This document shows, piece after piece, positions 33,940 to 46,307 of a DNA stretch of 64,000 nucleotides. This stretch comes from Entoloma clypeatum (Eukaryota > Basidiomycota > Agaricomycetes > Agaricales > Entolomataceae): the NCBI GenBank assembly GCA_963565915.1, contig OY751495.1, positions 1,922,001 to 1,986,000 on the forward strand, in the 5' to 3' direction. How positions within the stretch are numbered: position 1 is the first letter of the stretch; each line of letters starts with the position of its first letter. The notes beneath the pieces were generated by a model. That model did no database searches, was not told the DNA's origin, and worked only from the letters and a program-made list of their open reading frames with translations. A program made the position numbers and the translations under genes.

Positions 33940-36900
33940 ACGACGCTAAGTCGCGACCCTTATCCATTAAACGAACTCGCTTGCCTGGTGCAGCTACAGA
34001 CAATATAACTTATGTTATCCCTGCAAAGCGAGCCGTTGCGTCAACTAAGATTGTCAAGGGAGATAAACCTCCGAAACGACGAGAGATCAAGCTGCAAGCT
34101 CAGATCAAAACACGACGAGGACCAAAGGCCATTCGACCCGAGGTTGATAGCGGATGTGAACGCACATGTATCCATCCCAGAATAGTACGCGAACAGAACC
34201 TTCCCACATGTGGAATAAAGCCCATAGCAATCCTAAATGCGGATGGATCGCCGAACCGACAACAGAAAGCAGAAAAACTTGCCGAAGTCAAGCTGGACTT
34301 AGGAACACACCAGGAAACCATGGAAGCAATGGTATTGGACATTGGGAGAACGGACATGCTTCTGGGACATGACTGGTTGGTACACCACAACCCCACAATC
34401 AATTGGACGACCGGCGCTGTAACATTCAACCGGTGCCCATCAACATGTCAAACCAAACACTCGGATTTCAGGGTTAACCTCAATGGTCGCAAACATTGGG
34501 TTCGCATGGTGGAAGTACGAGACAAGGACGCGCCCAAGAAATCGGATCAGAAATGGAAGCCCGGAGACCCCATATTGGAAGCAGTTACTCCCACACCACC
34601 TCCCACAACCAAACGACCCTCATACATTGAACGTTTTGCCCATCTCTTTGAAAAAGAAAACTTTGACAAGATCCCAAAGAAAAGAGAATGGGACCACGGC
34701 ATTGAACTTACACCGGACGCACCAAAGGAGCTAGGAGGAAACACGTATCCTATGACCCAAAAGGAGCAAGAAGAACTGGACGAATTCATTGATGAAGGCC
34801 TGGCAACCGGAAAGATCCGACCGTCCAAATCCCCTTATGCATCACCCTGCTTCTTCATTAACAAGAAAGACGGTTCCAAACGATTGGTACAGGATTATCG
34901 CACGGTCAATAAATTCACGGTTAAGGACAAATTCCCACTCCCACGCATCAACGACCTCTTGGATGTATTGAAGGACGCAGTCTACTTCAACAAAATGGAC
35001 ATCATGTGGGGATACAATAACGTGCGGATTAAGAAGGGTGACGAATGGAAAGCCGCCTTCCTGACCAGCCGAGGATTGTTTGAACCATTGGTCATGTTTT
35101 TCGGTCTCTGCAACTCCCCGGGAACGTTCTCTCGGATGATGGCCAGCCTATTCAGGGATCAGATCCGTCGGCGCATCTGTGTGATTTACATGGATGACAT
35201 AGTGGTTATTGGTAAAACCAAGGAAGAACTCGCCCGGAACACCAAAGAGATCTTGCAGATTCTGTCAGACAATGACCTGTTCCTAAAGGAGAAGAAGTGT
35301 CTTTGGGAAGTAACGAAATGCCCCATATTGGGATATGTCGTTGGAGAAGGACATGTTGAGATGGAAACCGAAAAGGTGGACACAATCCGGAACTGGCGAG
35401 TACCCACATCAAAAAAGGAAGTCCAGAGGTTCCTGGGATTTGCCAATTTTTATCGACGCTTCATTGAAGGATACTCAAACATCGCAAAGCCACTCACAAC
35501 ACTTATGGGGAATACAGCATTCACATGGGGACCAGCGGCGCAAGAAGCATTTGAAGGTCTCATACGGGCAATCACGACGGCACCAGTCTTAGCATTGCCC
35601 AAACCGGACGGACAGTTCAGGGTCGAAACCGATGCATCGGGTTATGCGATTGGAGCGGTACTTTCACAGAGACAAGACGACAAGTGGCATCCTATCGCGG
35701 ACCATGTCCGCGGCCGAACAGAATTACGAGATATATGACAAGGAACTCTTGGCAGTCATGGAAGCACTGAAGGACTGGCGACATTATCTACTTGAAGCCA
35801 AGGAACGTTTCGAGATCTTAACCGATCACAAAAACCTGGAGTATTTCCGGCGTCCTCAGGACCTAAACCAACGACAGAGGCGCTGGAAGATGAAGTTACA
35901 AGATTATGACTTCAAATTGCGACATGTACCTGGGAAGACAAACGCGAAAGCAGACATCCTGTCACGTTTACCCTGGTATGAGACGGAACTCGAGCCGCAG
36001 GATAGCGACCAAATGCTCAAGGAGGGGCTATTTTTGAAACGATTGGAATCAGAAGATGTGATACAAATGGAGATGTTCACGGAGGAACAATTCTTTGAAG
36101 GGGGTGAAACATCTGATTCCATCAAAATCGGAAACATCACAACCATCGAAAACCCATGGATCGCACGCATCAAGGCCTCGAATCGCATGGAGACAGAAGT
36201 AGCCCAGGGTCTGAAGAAGAATCCTCACTGGTACCAGCAGGAAAATGGCATCACCTACGCAGGAGAACGAGTCTATGTTCCACCAGACCCACAATTGCGC
36301 CAAGAACTGATGTTTGAAGCGCACGACGCACCAGTGGCAGGACATCCAGGACAATATCGAACACATGTACTCCTCACTCGCACCTACTGGTGGCCCACCA
36401 TCCTACATGACGTGAAGAAGTATGTGAAAGGGTGTGACACCTGTCAACATAACAAGATCAGCCGCCAAAGGAGACACGCCCCTCTACACCCTAACGCCGC
36501 GCCAAGTCAACCATGGGAAGACATAGGGATTGACGTCGTGGGACCGATACCAGAATCTGATGGGAAGAACGCAATTCTGGTCATCACGGACAGACATTCA
36601 AAGATGCTTCATCTCATCCCGACAACCGTGGAACTATCGGCTGAAGGATTAGCCAAGATCTATCGGGACCAGATATGGAAGCTTCATGGAATCCCTAAGA
36701 AGATCATTAGCGACAGAGGACCACAGTTCGCCGTGAAGTTCATGGAGATACTTTGCCGCATGTTGGGAATCAAGAGAAACCTGTCCACTGCATACCATCC
36801 ACAAACTGATGGACAAGCCGAACGATCGCATCAGGAAACTGAGGTGTTCTTATGAAACTTTGTCAACCATCTACAAGATGATTGGGCGGAATGGATCGCA

Positions 36901-37578
36901 ATCGCAGAATTCCAGTACAATGACAAAGAACATCAAGCGACAAAGTACACACCATTCTATCTCAACTACGGTCTGCATCCTTGGAAGGGAGAACTTGTGT
37001 TGGAAGACACCAATCCAGCGGCAAACGACTTCTTGAAAAAACTCAAACAGGCACGAGAAGAAGCCAACGCAGCACTGAAACAGGCCCAGGATCAGATGAA
37101 GAAAACAGTTGACACACGACGAAGCCCGTCTCGGAATTACCGCATCGGAGACAAGGTGTGGCTGGAAGGGACTAACATCAGGACTGATCGTCCCTCAAAG
37201 AAACTTGACGCCCTCCGACACGGACCGTTCAAAGTCCTAGAGAAGAAAGGAGCTAGCGCATACCGTCTTGATCTTCCCAAAACTTGGAAAATGATCCACC
37301 CTGTGTTCAACAAGACCCTGTTATCACCATACGAAACCCCGAAGTATGCCATTCAGAAAAAGAAGCCAGCCCCTGATCCAATCATCGTCGAAGGACGAGA
37401 AGAATACCATGTCTCCACGATCCTAGACTCTCGGAAATTCCGTGGAAAGATCCAGTACCTTGTCCAATGGGAAGGGTATGGCCCAGAAGAGAACACATGG
37501 GAACCTCGGACTAATGTTCAGAACGCTCAAGACTTGATCCGAGATTTTCATCGGCAAAATTCATCGCGTCCACGATAA
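33940..37578 (+). pseudogene. Pol polyprotein (PR-RT-RNaseH-INT-chromodomain), copy 1, two lesions
   Basis: Open in the -1 frame relative to gag. Protease DSGCERT near 34,150; reverse transcriptase with YMDDIVVI near 35,190; RNase H with TDASGYAIGAVLSQ near 35,630. Compared with copy 2, 11 bases are missing near 35,693-35,703, causing a frameshift after KWHPIA. The downstream frame resumes with YEIYDKELLAV, integrase zinc finger CDTCQHNK, catalytic block DVVGPIPESDGKN, SDRGPQF, and HPQTDGQAERSHQE with the catalytic Glu. TGA at 36,853-36,855 replaces CGA. A C-terminal chromodomain (YLVQWEGYGPEENTWEPR) ends at 37,578; such domains direct integration to marked chromatin. Confidence 0.92.
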
Positions 37579-37695
37579 AAGAACAAACTTTGAGAACCAT
37601 TTTCCACATCGACTTCTGTCACATCGAGTTCCCCGCTCCAACTCTTCTCGCCCAACACGCCATTCTTCTTATACCTTTCAAACATCATTTCTGCC

Positions 37696-38064
37696 ATGTC
37701 CAACATCACCGCCGCCTCCACCGATGCTTCCGATATCAACCCCACCATCACCACCCTCATCGGCGAAGCGCTCTCCATGCGCGACCAGATCCATGCGCTC
37801 GAAACCTCCATCGCCGACATCCTCCACCGGCAGATGCATATCTGCCTTCATACCCTCTCTGATTTACCAACCGCCCCCACCACTGAGGAGAAGCTCATCC
37901 TCAAAAACTATACCAACACCCTTGCTGTCAAGAATCGACGCCTTCGCCTCGCCGTTCGAGGTTTAGAGTTTGCCACGGCGGTAAACAATGAACTGATAAA
38001 GGATTGGGGTAACCGAGTTGACCCTGCCTGGGCCGATCCAAATGGCAACGATGGATGGGAGTAG
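37696..38064 (+). CDS. Small accessory ORF of the chromovirus (env position), copy 1
   Basis: 122 residues with ATG at 37,696, 117 bases after the pol stop and ending 37 bases before the LTR. It contains a probable amphipathic helix EALSMRDQIHALETS followed by LHRQM, then PTTEEKLILKNYTNTLA and an NRRLRLAVRGLEFATAVN helix. There is no signal peptide or membrane segment, so it is not an envelope protein. Copy 2 has the same ORF in the same place (49,399-49,770), about 60 percent alike by eye, whereas pol is more than 90 percent alike. Function unknown; the open frame in both copies suggests it is translated. Confidence 0.7.
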   Translation: MSNITAASTDASDINPTITTLIGEALSMRDQIHALETSIADILHRQMHICLHTLSDLPTAPTTEEKLILKNYTNTLAVKNRRLRLAVRGLEFATAVNNELIKDWGNRVDPAWADPNGNDGWE

Positions 38065-38085
38065 GTAGTCTGTGAGGACACAGAC

Positions 38086-38101
38086 CTTGAGGAGGGGAAC
38101 A
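38086..38101 (+). other. Polypurine tract
   Basis: Purine-rich GAGGAGGGGAA just before the 3' LTR, the usual primer site for plus-strand synthesis. Confidence 0.75.
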
Positions 38102-38471
38102 TGTTACGGACTAACGACTACGGACGTATACGCTTACCTTTTCACTTTTACTCATCGGCCCCCGCTTACACATATCGTATTATACTTTATTTCCTTTAGT
38201 ATACTTCGCTCCCGCGCTGACTCGCTTTCCGCAGCTGTCTGACTCATTCCGCAGTCAGCTTACTCATTAGTGCATAGCCTTCCGCAGTCGCCTTACTCAT
38301 GCGCACTGCCTTCCGCAGTTACTGACTCATTCGCTACCGCTCATAGTCAGTACTATATAAACCTCATGTACCATAGCTACATTCCTTAGATTTAGCAATC
38401 ACATTGCTCTTCGCCTTTCCATCTTCCTGCATACTCTGCCCGAACCTTGGAACAGTTTGTTACGCATAACA
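38102..38471 (+). repeat. 3' LTR of chromovirus copy 1
   Basis: 370 bp, same length as the 5' LTR with about three substitutions (for example acggacg for acagacg, and gaacagttt for gaacggttt). Confidence 0.93.
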
Positions 38472-38476
38472 AGAGG

Positions 38477-40210
38477 GATGATGAGAGTTGTTCTATTGCC
38501 ATGATTTTTGGTTTGAGCATATGGTCAACAGTATTGGAAATAAGTGTTAAATATAGATGTTACGGTTCCTAAGATCTGAACTTGTGGAAAACAATGTTGG
38601 ACGGATATTAGAGACTCAAAAATTAAACAATTCAGTGGTATTTAAGAAGGGTATGACTCCACCTAATTTGTGAAACTGGAAGGCTAATTAGCACCCAAAA
38701 AGTTGACCATGGCAAGGGGGATGCTGATTAGCACTGACTAGCACATGCAAATTTGCAATGCTAATTAGCACCCCTCTAATTCCCAGCACACTAGTCACAT
38801 CACTCATACCAAGGCGGCCACCCACATCCTTCCACTTTCCCTGATGAGTGCCAACACCAATAAAACAGTATGCAAAGTATTGCTGGATAAGTCATTCACA
38901 TTGCCTAGTTGTTCAAGAAATGCACAATAATCAATCCTTCATCAACATTGAATTTACCAAGTTGAATGACAACAATATCGAATAACAAATGTCATGACCC
39001 TCGCTATGACTGCATTGGAATGCCTGACATATGGCTTGAAGTCGTCTCACTATATAGTACATCACACTTTTTTGTCCCTTGAAGGATATGCCGCATACTT
39101 ATGAAGTAAACCAACGGCGCTTGCACTTCCCGACCCCAGCTATCTTTCACCTCATGCCGCTCTTGCCAATGTTGTTCATATGGCCAGGATTTCTGAGCAG
39201 ATTGCGAAAGTTTTTATGTGCTATTGGACAAGTCGGGTGTTGAATATCTTTAAGATGGACTGTTACACATCGCGCAGAGAAGTAAGCATTCTTGCATATC
39301 AAGAATGAATATTTGCCCTTTCAGTATCAACAACAACATGAGGGCACTTGATGAATGCATTCTATCAGGGTTGGATACATCAAGCTGAAAGATTTAAGGT
39401 CTCAGATCTCAGCATTCAGCATTGGTTCAAAGTTCAAAGCTTCACCATTTGATGATGCCACGTAGTTCAGTTGGTATTGATTGTTGTTTGGTCATGCCAT
39501 TTGGCTTGGCTATGTATCTCATTTCGGAAATGTGGTGCTCTGAGGATTGAACCTCAGTAAAAAGGCCATGTATATAGGCAATATGCAGATGATTGTCATG
39601 TGAATTTCAGGGCATGCAGATTTGTGTGGATTCTGCGCTTTTTCAGATAATTACCTGCAATTTGCCAACTGTTGTGAGAACAGGTATTGATGGTGATGGA
39701 ACCTTTATTTGGCTAGGCCAAAAAAAAGGGAGTTATCAGGATTGAAAACCAGACCTTCAGGAAGCAGAAACAAACCAGTAGTGCATGTGTCCACTACATC
39801 AAATAAGCTTACACTTCAATTGCATACAAGTGCTTTTGTAAGCAATAATCATTGTACAAGTACAAAAGCTAAGCATATTCTTCAGGGTTTTATTCTTTAA
39901 TATCTTCTGACAATTGATCTTTATTTTGTAGAGAGAGAAGAGCCCCAAGACCTGTATTTTTTTTTATTTTTTTTTTAAAACCTCAATTTATATTCTGGCA
40001 CCTGATCACAGTCTGGTCTTGTACACCAAGTTACAAATTTAGAGAGAACTACATATGAGAAGTATTGGAGAGTAATGCCCTGTGGTCACGGCACATGTAC
40101 AGTAACAAGTGGAATTGACATGGCCATCAGTTGGTCATTGGAGTTACCATATTAGGCTGAGCACAGCCACTTATGTAAAAGAAAGCCTTTTATCTCACAT
40201 GACATTGTAC
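38477..40210. repeat. AT-rich repeat sequence, including the right flank of the gypsy insertion
   Basis: Continues the repeat cut at 31,911. It contains several copies of the short string gctaattagca (about 38,680-38,770), also seen near 30,095. A long T tract lies near 39,957-39,976. Only short broken frames; no family recognised. Confidence 0.4.
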
Positions 40211-40580
40211 TGTTACATTCCGATCAGCTCCGACAATTTCTGACCAATTCCAACACCTCCACTCATTATCCGACTCCAATGAAGCCACACATCCTCCGAT
40301 ATAGTATTTAAACTTATGAAGAATCATGTATTAGCTTCAGTTTGAATATCAACTTAGATTCGACATCACCTCCTGTCCTCTTTCTGACTCTTAACTTGAG
40401 TCCGACCTCCGACCCTCTGATCCTCTGATCCTCCAAAATAAGGACACCGACATATTAGCAAGGGCGCAACACACAAGTTGAAGCCAAGTCCTTGCCCCTA
40501 CATTGCATGCACTCCAACCCTCTGACCCTCTGACGCGTCCGACATAGCTTTGATATTTTTGTCGATTAGTACTTAAGAGT
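40211..40580 (+). repeat. LTR of a second Ty3/gypsy family
   Basis: Starts TGTTACATTCCGATC at 40,211. TATTTAAA at 40,305-40,312 is followed 33 bases later by CAGTTTGAATAT (40,338-40,349), whose reverse complement ATATTCAAACTG occurs at 40,581-40,592, where a primer-binding site should be. Related sequence occurs inverted at about 47,000-47,499. The right LTR end does not show the expected CA, so its limit is approximate. Confidence 0.6.
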
Positions 40581-40624
40581 ATATTCAAACTGCCACTCCC
40601 TTATCCATATTTCAAATTCCAGTT

Positions 40625-41375
40625 ATGGCAGCCCGCAACACTCAGAACTCCTGCGCACCAGCAGCTGCAGTGGAAGAAGCTTCAAATCTGCAGGACACCA
40701 GGGCGCCATTTCTACATACATTTCATGATCTTCCCGCAGAAGAACCTGCACCCAAACCTGACCCCATATCTCCGACACCTCATCTCCGAACACCTCAGAC
40801 ACAAGGACCTCCAATTCTTGAACCTTTTCACAAATCTCTGACCTCTCCTTTCGATGACAATAATCCTTTCCATTGTGAGCAAACTCCAAACCTCGCCAAA
40901 GCAATCATGCTTATGACAGAGGAGCTCTGACGTAGAGAAACTCTGAAGACTCTGAAAAAGAAGTTGAAGGAACCCGACACTTTTGACGGTTCCAACTCTC
41001 GGAAACTCACCAGTTTCCTAGCACAATGCACACTATATTTCTGAAACAAACCCGCCTTGGACGATGATGATAACAAAGTCAGTTTTGCTCTGTCATACCT
41101 CCAAGGAACTGCGCTCGAATGGTTTGAGCCCACCCTCTTGGGAGAGTCCGACAACAACTCTGTCTGTCTGGACGATTGGTCTGCCTTTTTATACATTCTC
41201 TGATCCAAATTTGGACCTATCAATCCGACTGGAGAAGCAGAGGATAGTCTGGATCACCTTTGGATGTGCAACAATCAGAAGATCCTATGTTACAACATGG
41301 ACTTCAAACATCTTTCCGCTCGCACCCAGTGGGATGATGGCGCGCTCTGATATTGGTATATCAGACTGAGCAACT
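40625..41375 (+). pseudogene. Decayed gypsy gag
   Basis: Begins MAARNTQNSCAPAAAVEEA at 40,625 and runs, interrupted by TGA stops at 40,928, 41,042, 41,201 and 41,348, through recognisable retrotransposon gag blocks: PDTFDGSNSRKLTSFLAQC, VSFALSYLQGTALEWFEP, SKFGPINPTGEAEDSLDHL and MDFKHLSARTQWDDGAL. Except for those stops the frame is kept, so the damage is mostly nonsense point mutation. Sequence after about 41,375 no longer resembles gag; zinc knuckle and pol are missing. Confidence 0.75.
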
Positions 41376-42300
41376 GGCTGACTAACTGTTATATAAGCAA
41401 GTCATATGACCAAAAGCAAAAGTGTTTAAAAGAGACATCTGAGAGACAAAGTCATGTGATCTTTCTCACAATCACATGACCTTTCAGAAATATGTTCAGA
41501 CAAGGGTATTTCATGCCTTTTGACAGGTCATGTGACTATGGGAAAGTTAAAGTTTAGTGGTTAGGGTCCAGTTAGGGTTTGGTTAGAGTTGGTTAGAATT
41601 AGAATAGTTAGAGTTAAAGGTTAAAAGGTTAGAGTTGATTAGAATAAGGATTTGAAACAAAAATGTGACAAGAATGAAAGACTCTGATCTTACATGATTA
41701 CATTATTTGAGGCCATAAAATCTTGGTTATATAAGCTCAAAATTCAGAAGAGGCCAATTGATAATATTTGTTCTTTGTTTGTTTTCTTATATAATCAGTT
41801 GGCTCTGCATGCTTTTTGTTTTTGTTCTGTACATATTACAGAGGTCTGGACAGTGGACTATGGATAGTGTAGTGGACAGGCTGGATACATCAGATGTTTT
41901 GGGCAACTGCCCAGTTTCATGTATAAATCTGGCTGCACAAAGCTGCATCTTGTTTCTCGCTGTGTGTGTGAGCTTGAAGGTCTTGAGAAGCGCCGAGAGC
42001 TTGGCACATGAGAGTGTGTTATTGCTGCACAGATGGGAGTGTTCATCAATATTGAGAGAACACCAAAAAAACAAGAGCTCATATTTTGTCGTATGTGGCG
42101 ACATGCTGCCTGTCAATAATACTCCCTGTCGACAAGGGGAGCCAGGGAGCTGCTATCTTGACATCTCTGTTGCGAGGGCCACTGCCTGACATGGCATGAT
42201 GTGGGGCGGCGGTGTCCCAGCTAAGCACGAGGATGGTGCAGTAGAACAAGAGTGGGACAAGGATCATCAGTAGCAGGAGTGGATCAAATGAGGTGATAAG
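41376..42300. other. Repeat-derived sequence with a telomere-like patch
   Basis: No coding sequence recognised. At 41,555-41,645 there are many near copies of GTTAGAGTT / GTTAGGGTT, similar to the fungal telomere unit TTAGGG. An open plus frame at 41,758-42,189 begins with hydrophobic residues but matches no family. Confidence 0.35.
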
Positions 42301-42704
42301 AGCCCAAGCAGCTGCAACAAATATCAGCAGGAGCGAGCAGAGGCCGTCACTGGCGCCTTGTGTGGGGTGAGGCAGGGGAATGGATCATCAGTGATGAAGA
42401 TTGAAAGAGAAAAGAAAGAAAAAAAAGAAGGGGGACACAAACGTTGGCGAGAGAGGGACGAATGGGTGATGATGAAGACCGCAGGGAGAAGATGGGGGGC
42501 AAAAATCAACCAGCGATCAGATTGTGTCAGTGGCACCATGGTCAAGTTGTTTGGCTCCCTCGGCAGGTGGTGTTGGAGATTGGGCGCGAGAGATATTGTA
42601 CATGGAAGAACAGAATGATGTTGGTCAGGATCCAAGGCACATATATTATGTAATGATGCTGTGCTAAGTCTGTTAATCATGGCATCCGGTGGCTTGTACT
42701 CGAT

Positions 42705-43442
42705 TCACCAACACTCCCCCTCAAGCCGCGTATATGCCCATCTCATCTCAATGTCCGGAGAACTTTGGAAGAGGTAGGGCCTTGGTTGATATATCGGCTT
42801 ATTGTTCTGGATCCTGGCAATTCTGTAAGTTGATGTGGCCAAGTTCAACTTGCTGATGAATCCAATGCCAGCACATTTCAATATGTTTTGACCTTTTATG
42901 GAAAAAACGGGCTTCTGCGCCATCGCTATTGAGCCATCATTATCACCTAGGAGCAGGATGGGCTCCCCTTGAGGAAAGCCTAACTCTTCGTAGAGTGCTT
43001 TTAGCCATGTTAGTTCGCGGCTGGCTTCTGATAACGTGATATACTCGGCATGCATCATTATCGTGCTGCCATGTGAAAGGAAGACATACCCAGAGGTGGA
43101 ACAGCATTTGTCGACATTTGCGAATGCTGCATCAGCATAGCCATAAAAAATCCCCTGGTGTGTCTCCTCCTTTTTAGATGTTATGCTGTACTCTTTCGTT
43201 CCTACTAGGTAATGAAGTATACATTTTGCGGCATTATAATGTGCCATGCTGGGACTGCCAACATAGGCACCCAGTCTGTTCATGGCAAAAGTGATATCAG
43301 GGTGTGTCGCCATTGCGAGAAATTGAAGAGAACCAATAAGGTTCATGTAGGCATTGCTCGCGTTATATGGATTTGGGTTGGGGTTGGGGTTGAGGCTCAA
43401 GTTTGGGTCAAGTGGGGTACGGACAGGATTCACATTTTCCAT
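42705..43442 (-). pseudogene. Copia RNase H region
   Basis: Frame of 245 residues with NLIGSLQFLAMATHPDITFA, YADAAFANVDKCCSTSGYVF, EYITLSEASRELTWLKALYE and LLGDNDGSIAMA, the usual copia RNase H blocks. The C-terminal AKHI-type segment reads GQNILKCAGIGFI, altered from the standard. Separated from the RT frame by stops near 43,450-43,480. Confidence 0.85.
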
Positions 43443-43483
43443 GCCGTGCGCATGGAGAATGGATTCGATATATTGTTTTTGGG

Positions 43484-44131
43484 TCAGGGAGATGGAGTCT
43501 GCTGTTTGTGTGACTTCAATCCCATGATTTTTGCTGGTTGTCCCAGGTCTGTGAGCTTGGACGTGTCGGACAGCTCTTTCTTTAGGTGCGACATCAGTTC
43601 ATTCAAACTGGTAAAAATAAGTAAATTGTCGACCAATACAGTGATAATTTCGAGCTCGGCCCCTGTTATGTGAACATATACACAGGGGTCGGAATATAAT
43701 GGCCAAAAACCGATGGATTTGAGCTGTCGGTTCAATTTGTTATTCCATTCATGACCAGATTGTTTCAGGCCATAAATGGTCTTGATGAGTCGACATACAC
43801 GGTGAGTTCTGTCCTTGTATCCTAGGGGTTGTTGCATGCAAACTAATTCACGAAGAAGGCCATTTAGGTAGGCGCCTTTTATATCCATTTGTTGAACAAT
43901 TAACCCTTTTTCTGGTATGAGTGCCATTATAGCTCGAATAGTTTCAAGTCGCATGACCGGTGAATAGGTTTCATTATAATCTTGCCCTGGGTGTTGGGCG
44001 AAGCCTTTCGCCACGAGTTGTGCTTTATATTTGAGTAAATTTTCTTCCTTGTCATATTTTTGGAGGAATACCCATTTGTTGGATATGGGTGTTACATATG
44101 ATGGTACGTCGATTAGTTCCCAAGTTCCCAT
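43484..44131 (-). pseudogene. Copia reverse transcriptase with mutated active site
   Basis: Typical blocks SNKWVFLQKYDKE, KAQLVAKGFAQHPGQDY, ETYSPVMRLETIRA, QMDIKGAYLNG and YGLKQSGHEWN are present. The catalytic YVDD box reads LVDN, i.e. the second aspartate is asparagine, which should abolish polymerase activity. Confidence 0.85.
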
Positions 44132-44230
44132 CTCTTCTAATTGCTTGAGCTCGGTTTGAATAGCTTTTTCCCACTCTGGCCACTGAGGGGTTTTTCGAGC
44201 TTCTTTTAGGGATTTTGGATCATCGCAATC

Positions 44231-45298
44231 TCAAGAGGTTGCCATAAACACCTCGTAAATAATGTTGGCTGAGGTAAGGGTTGTCTTGTTTGTTTCTTCT
44301 TTGTCTGGGAACTCCCAAGGTTCATTGAGTCTGCAATAATCAAGTTGTGCTTGTTTTCGCATATTTCTGGGTTCCTCAGACTGATCTTGTTTCCGTTTAG
44401 AATGATGCCCCAGACTAATGCCAGGGTCTTGACTGGTTTGTTCTACATCTTCATCAATATCCATTTCCTCCCCCTCAGGCAAGATACCTGGTGATAGGTC
44501 TATTTCAATTCCTTTGGTGGGGTTGGGAGGTAGGTCGGATGCAGATATAAAACGGAAATTTCGAGAGGTGAGCACTTTATATGTTAAAGGATCAAAATAT
44601 TTGACTGATTTTGAGCCATCTTCGAAGCCTATGAATATTTTACATGTCGACCGCGGGTCAAATTTTGTTCTGCACTTTTTGCCCTGTTTTAGGATCCATA
44701 TGGGTGCTCCAAATTCCCAGAGATGTGAAACATCTGGTTTCTCGTGGGTCCACTCTTGTTCAGGGGTTGAGTCTGGAATACTTTTCGTATATGCCCAATT
44801 CCAGATATAGGCTCTGTGGGAGATGCAGAGGTCCCAGAGATAAGGCTTGAGTCCTCGGCCATAAATCATTGCTCTGGCTAGCTTGATGAGGGTTCTATTC
44901 ATCCTCTTGGCTATGCCATTTTGCAAAGGTGAGTATGGCGCTGTAAGTTGAACACCTATACCTTCCTTCTTACACCAGGCTACTAGGTCTTTAAATTCCC
45001 CTCCCCCATCGATGCGAATTTCCTCGGGGTTGTAGCCATGTGTCTTCAGGTAGGTGAGATAGTCCTTGACTTTCTGTGTCGTTTCATCCTTCGTTTTGAG
45101 GCCTTCAACTGTTATGTGATGCGTTTTTTCATTGATTAGCCCCAGAAAGTAATTATTTCCATTAATAGATGTTATGGCAATTTTGCCAGTATATCCATAT
45201 GAGTTATCTGACCTGGTCTCATCGCGTGTCATGGCGCTCTTTTTGGAAAGGTTTGTTTTGCAGCTGTACATGCCGCGCAGTCCGTTTTTGGAGTGCAC
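44231..45298 (-). pseudogene. Copia integrase with catalytic Glu replaced
   Basis: Integrase core with IDGGGEFKDL and PYSPLQNGIAKRMNRTL. The standard motif is QNGxAERxN, where Glu is the third catalytic residue; here it is Lys (GAG to AAG type change). The linker with PEGEEMDIDEDVE leads to the RT frame. Confidence 0.82.
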
Positions 45299-45590
45299 TC
45301 ATCAATGTTTAGTCCATTGATGAGATGCTTGTCAAGCATGTACTGTAAGCCACTATACCCTATGTGTCCAAAGCGACGATGCCATGTTTCCCAACTAATA
45401 GTTGGTTCATTGGCATTAAATGTTTGAAAAGGTTCAATCGGCTCCAGAGTAGGTTCTCAAAGCTTGATCTTGAGTTTATAGAGGTTTGTGCCTTCTATTT
45501 TGCCTTGGATTACCCTTTGTTTCTCGTTATTGATCATGTAGATGACCCCTTTCTTGAATTCGACATGTCCACCATTTCGGTCCCATCAAC

Positions 45591-45962
45591 CTATTGAGAG
45601 TAAGTTGTGGGGATTATTCGGGATATACAGAACATTCTCGAGATGTAGGACATATTGTGGCTGTCAACCTCTGATTTGAGTTCAACTGAACCACGTCCTA
45701 ATGGTCTCGTAGTAGCTCCATTTAGTTCCATCACGGTGGTATTTTTTATTGGCATATAGTTGATAAATGCCTCACATCGATTTATAATATGAGAAGAAGT
45801 CGCAGAGTCCACAAACCAAAGACAAAGGTGGTCTTCAGAGGGACCATTCATATTGCTCATGATGAAGTGGTTACCATCATTATTGAACTCTTCATAAAGG
45901 TCCTTTTTATCTTTGCAAGGCTTCTCATCAACTTCCATGAGATTAGTGGTCTCTTTTACCAC
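45591..45962 (-). pseudogene. Copia protease fragment
   Basis: Contains HLCLWFVDSATSSHI in place of the usual D-S-G-A-T-x-H, so the conserved glycine is lost. Followed by MPIKNTTVMELNGATTRPLG. Confidence 0.65.
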
Positions 45963-46307
45963 TTCTCCGCTATCATCAATTTCCTCAATCTCTTCGATAT
46001 ATGTATGCCATGGAGGTCGTTTCCCCCATTTTAACCTTCATCTTCCTCCCCCCTTTGCTCACAAACTTTCTCTTCTGCCCATGAGAAGGGTGTTCTCGTC
46101 CTTGATCTCGCCTTAGCCCCTGACCCTGCGACTTGCAACCCAAGCAACGTGTGGGGTTGCAATTCCAAATTCCACAATATTTGCAACATACTTTATCTTT
46201 ATTATGACATTCCTCATAGGAATGATTTCAGTTGCGACAGTGGTGGCAGTAGATGAAGCCTTGCATGAGGCTTTCCTTACTGCTCTGGGATTAGTGAGAG
46301 AGAGGCC

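Larger units (their letters stand above)
31912..38471 (+). mobile_element. Ty3/gypsy chromovirus, copy 1, full length with 5-bp target duplication
   Basis: Bounded by 370-bp LTRs (31,912-32,281 and 38,102-38,471) that begin TGTTACGG and end CATAACA and differ at only about three positions. AGAGG flanks both sides (31,907-31,911 and 38,472-38,476). Order: LTR, primer-binding site, leader frame, gag, protease, reverse transcriptase, RNase H, integrase, chromodomain, a small extra ORF, polypurine tract, LTR. It carries an 11-bp deletion near 35,700 and a TGA at 36,853, so this copy is disabled although recent. Confidence 0.95.
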
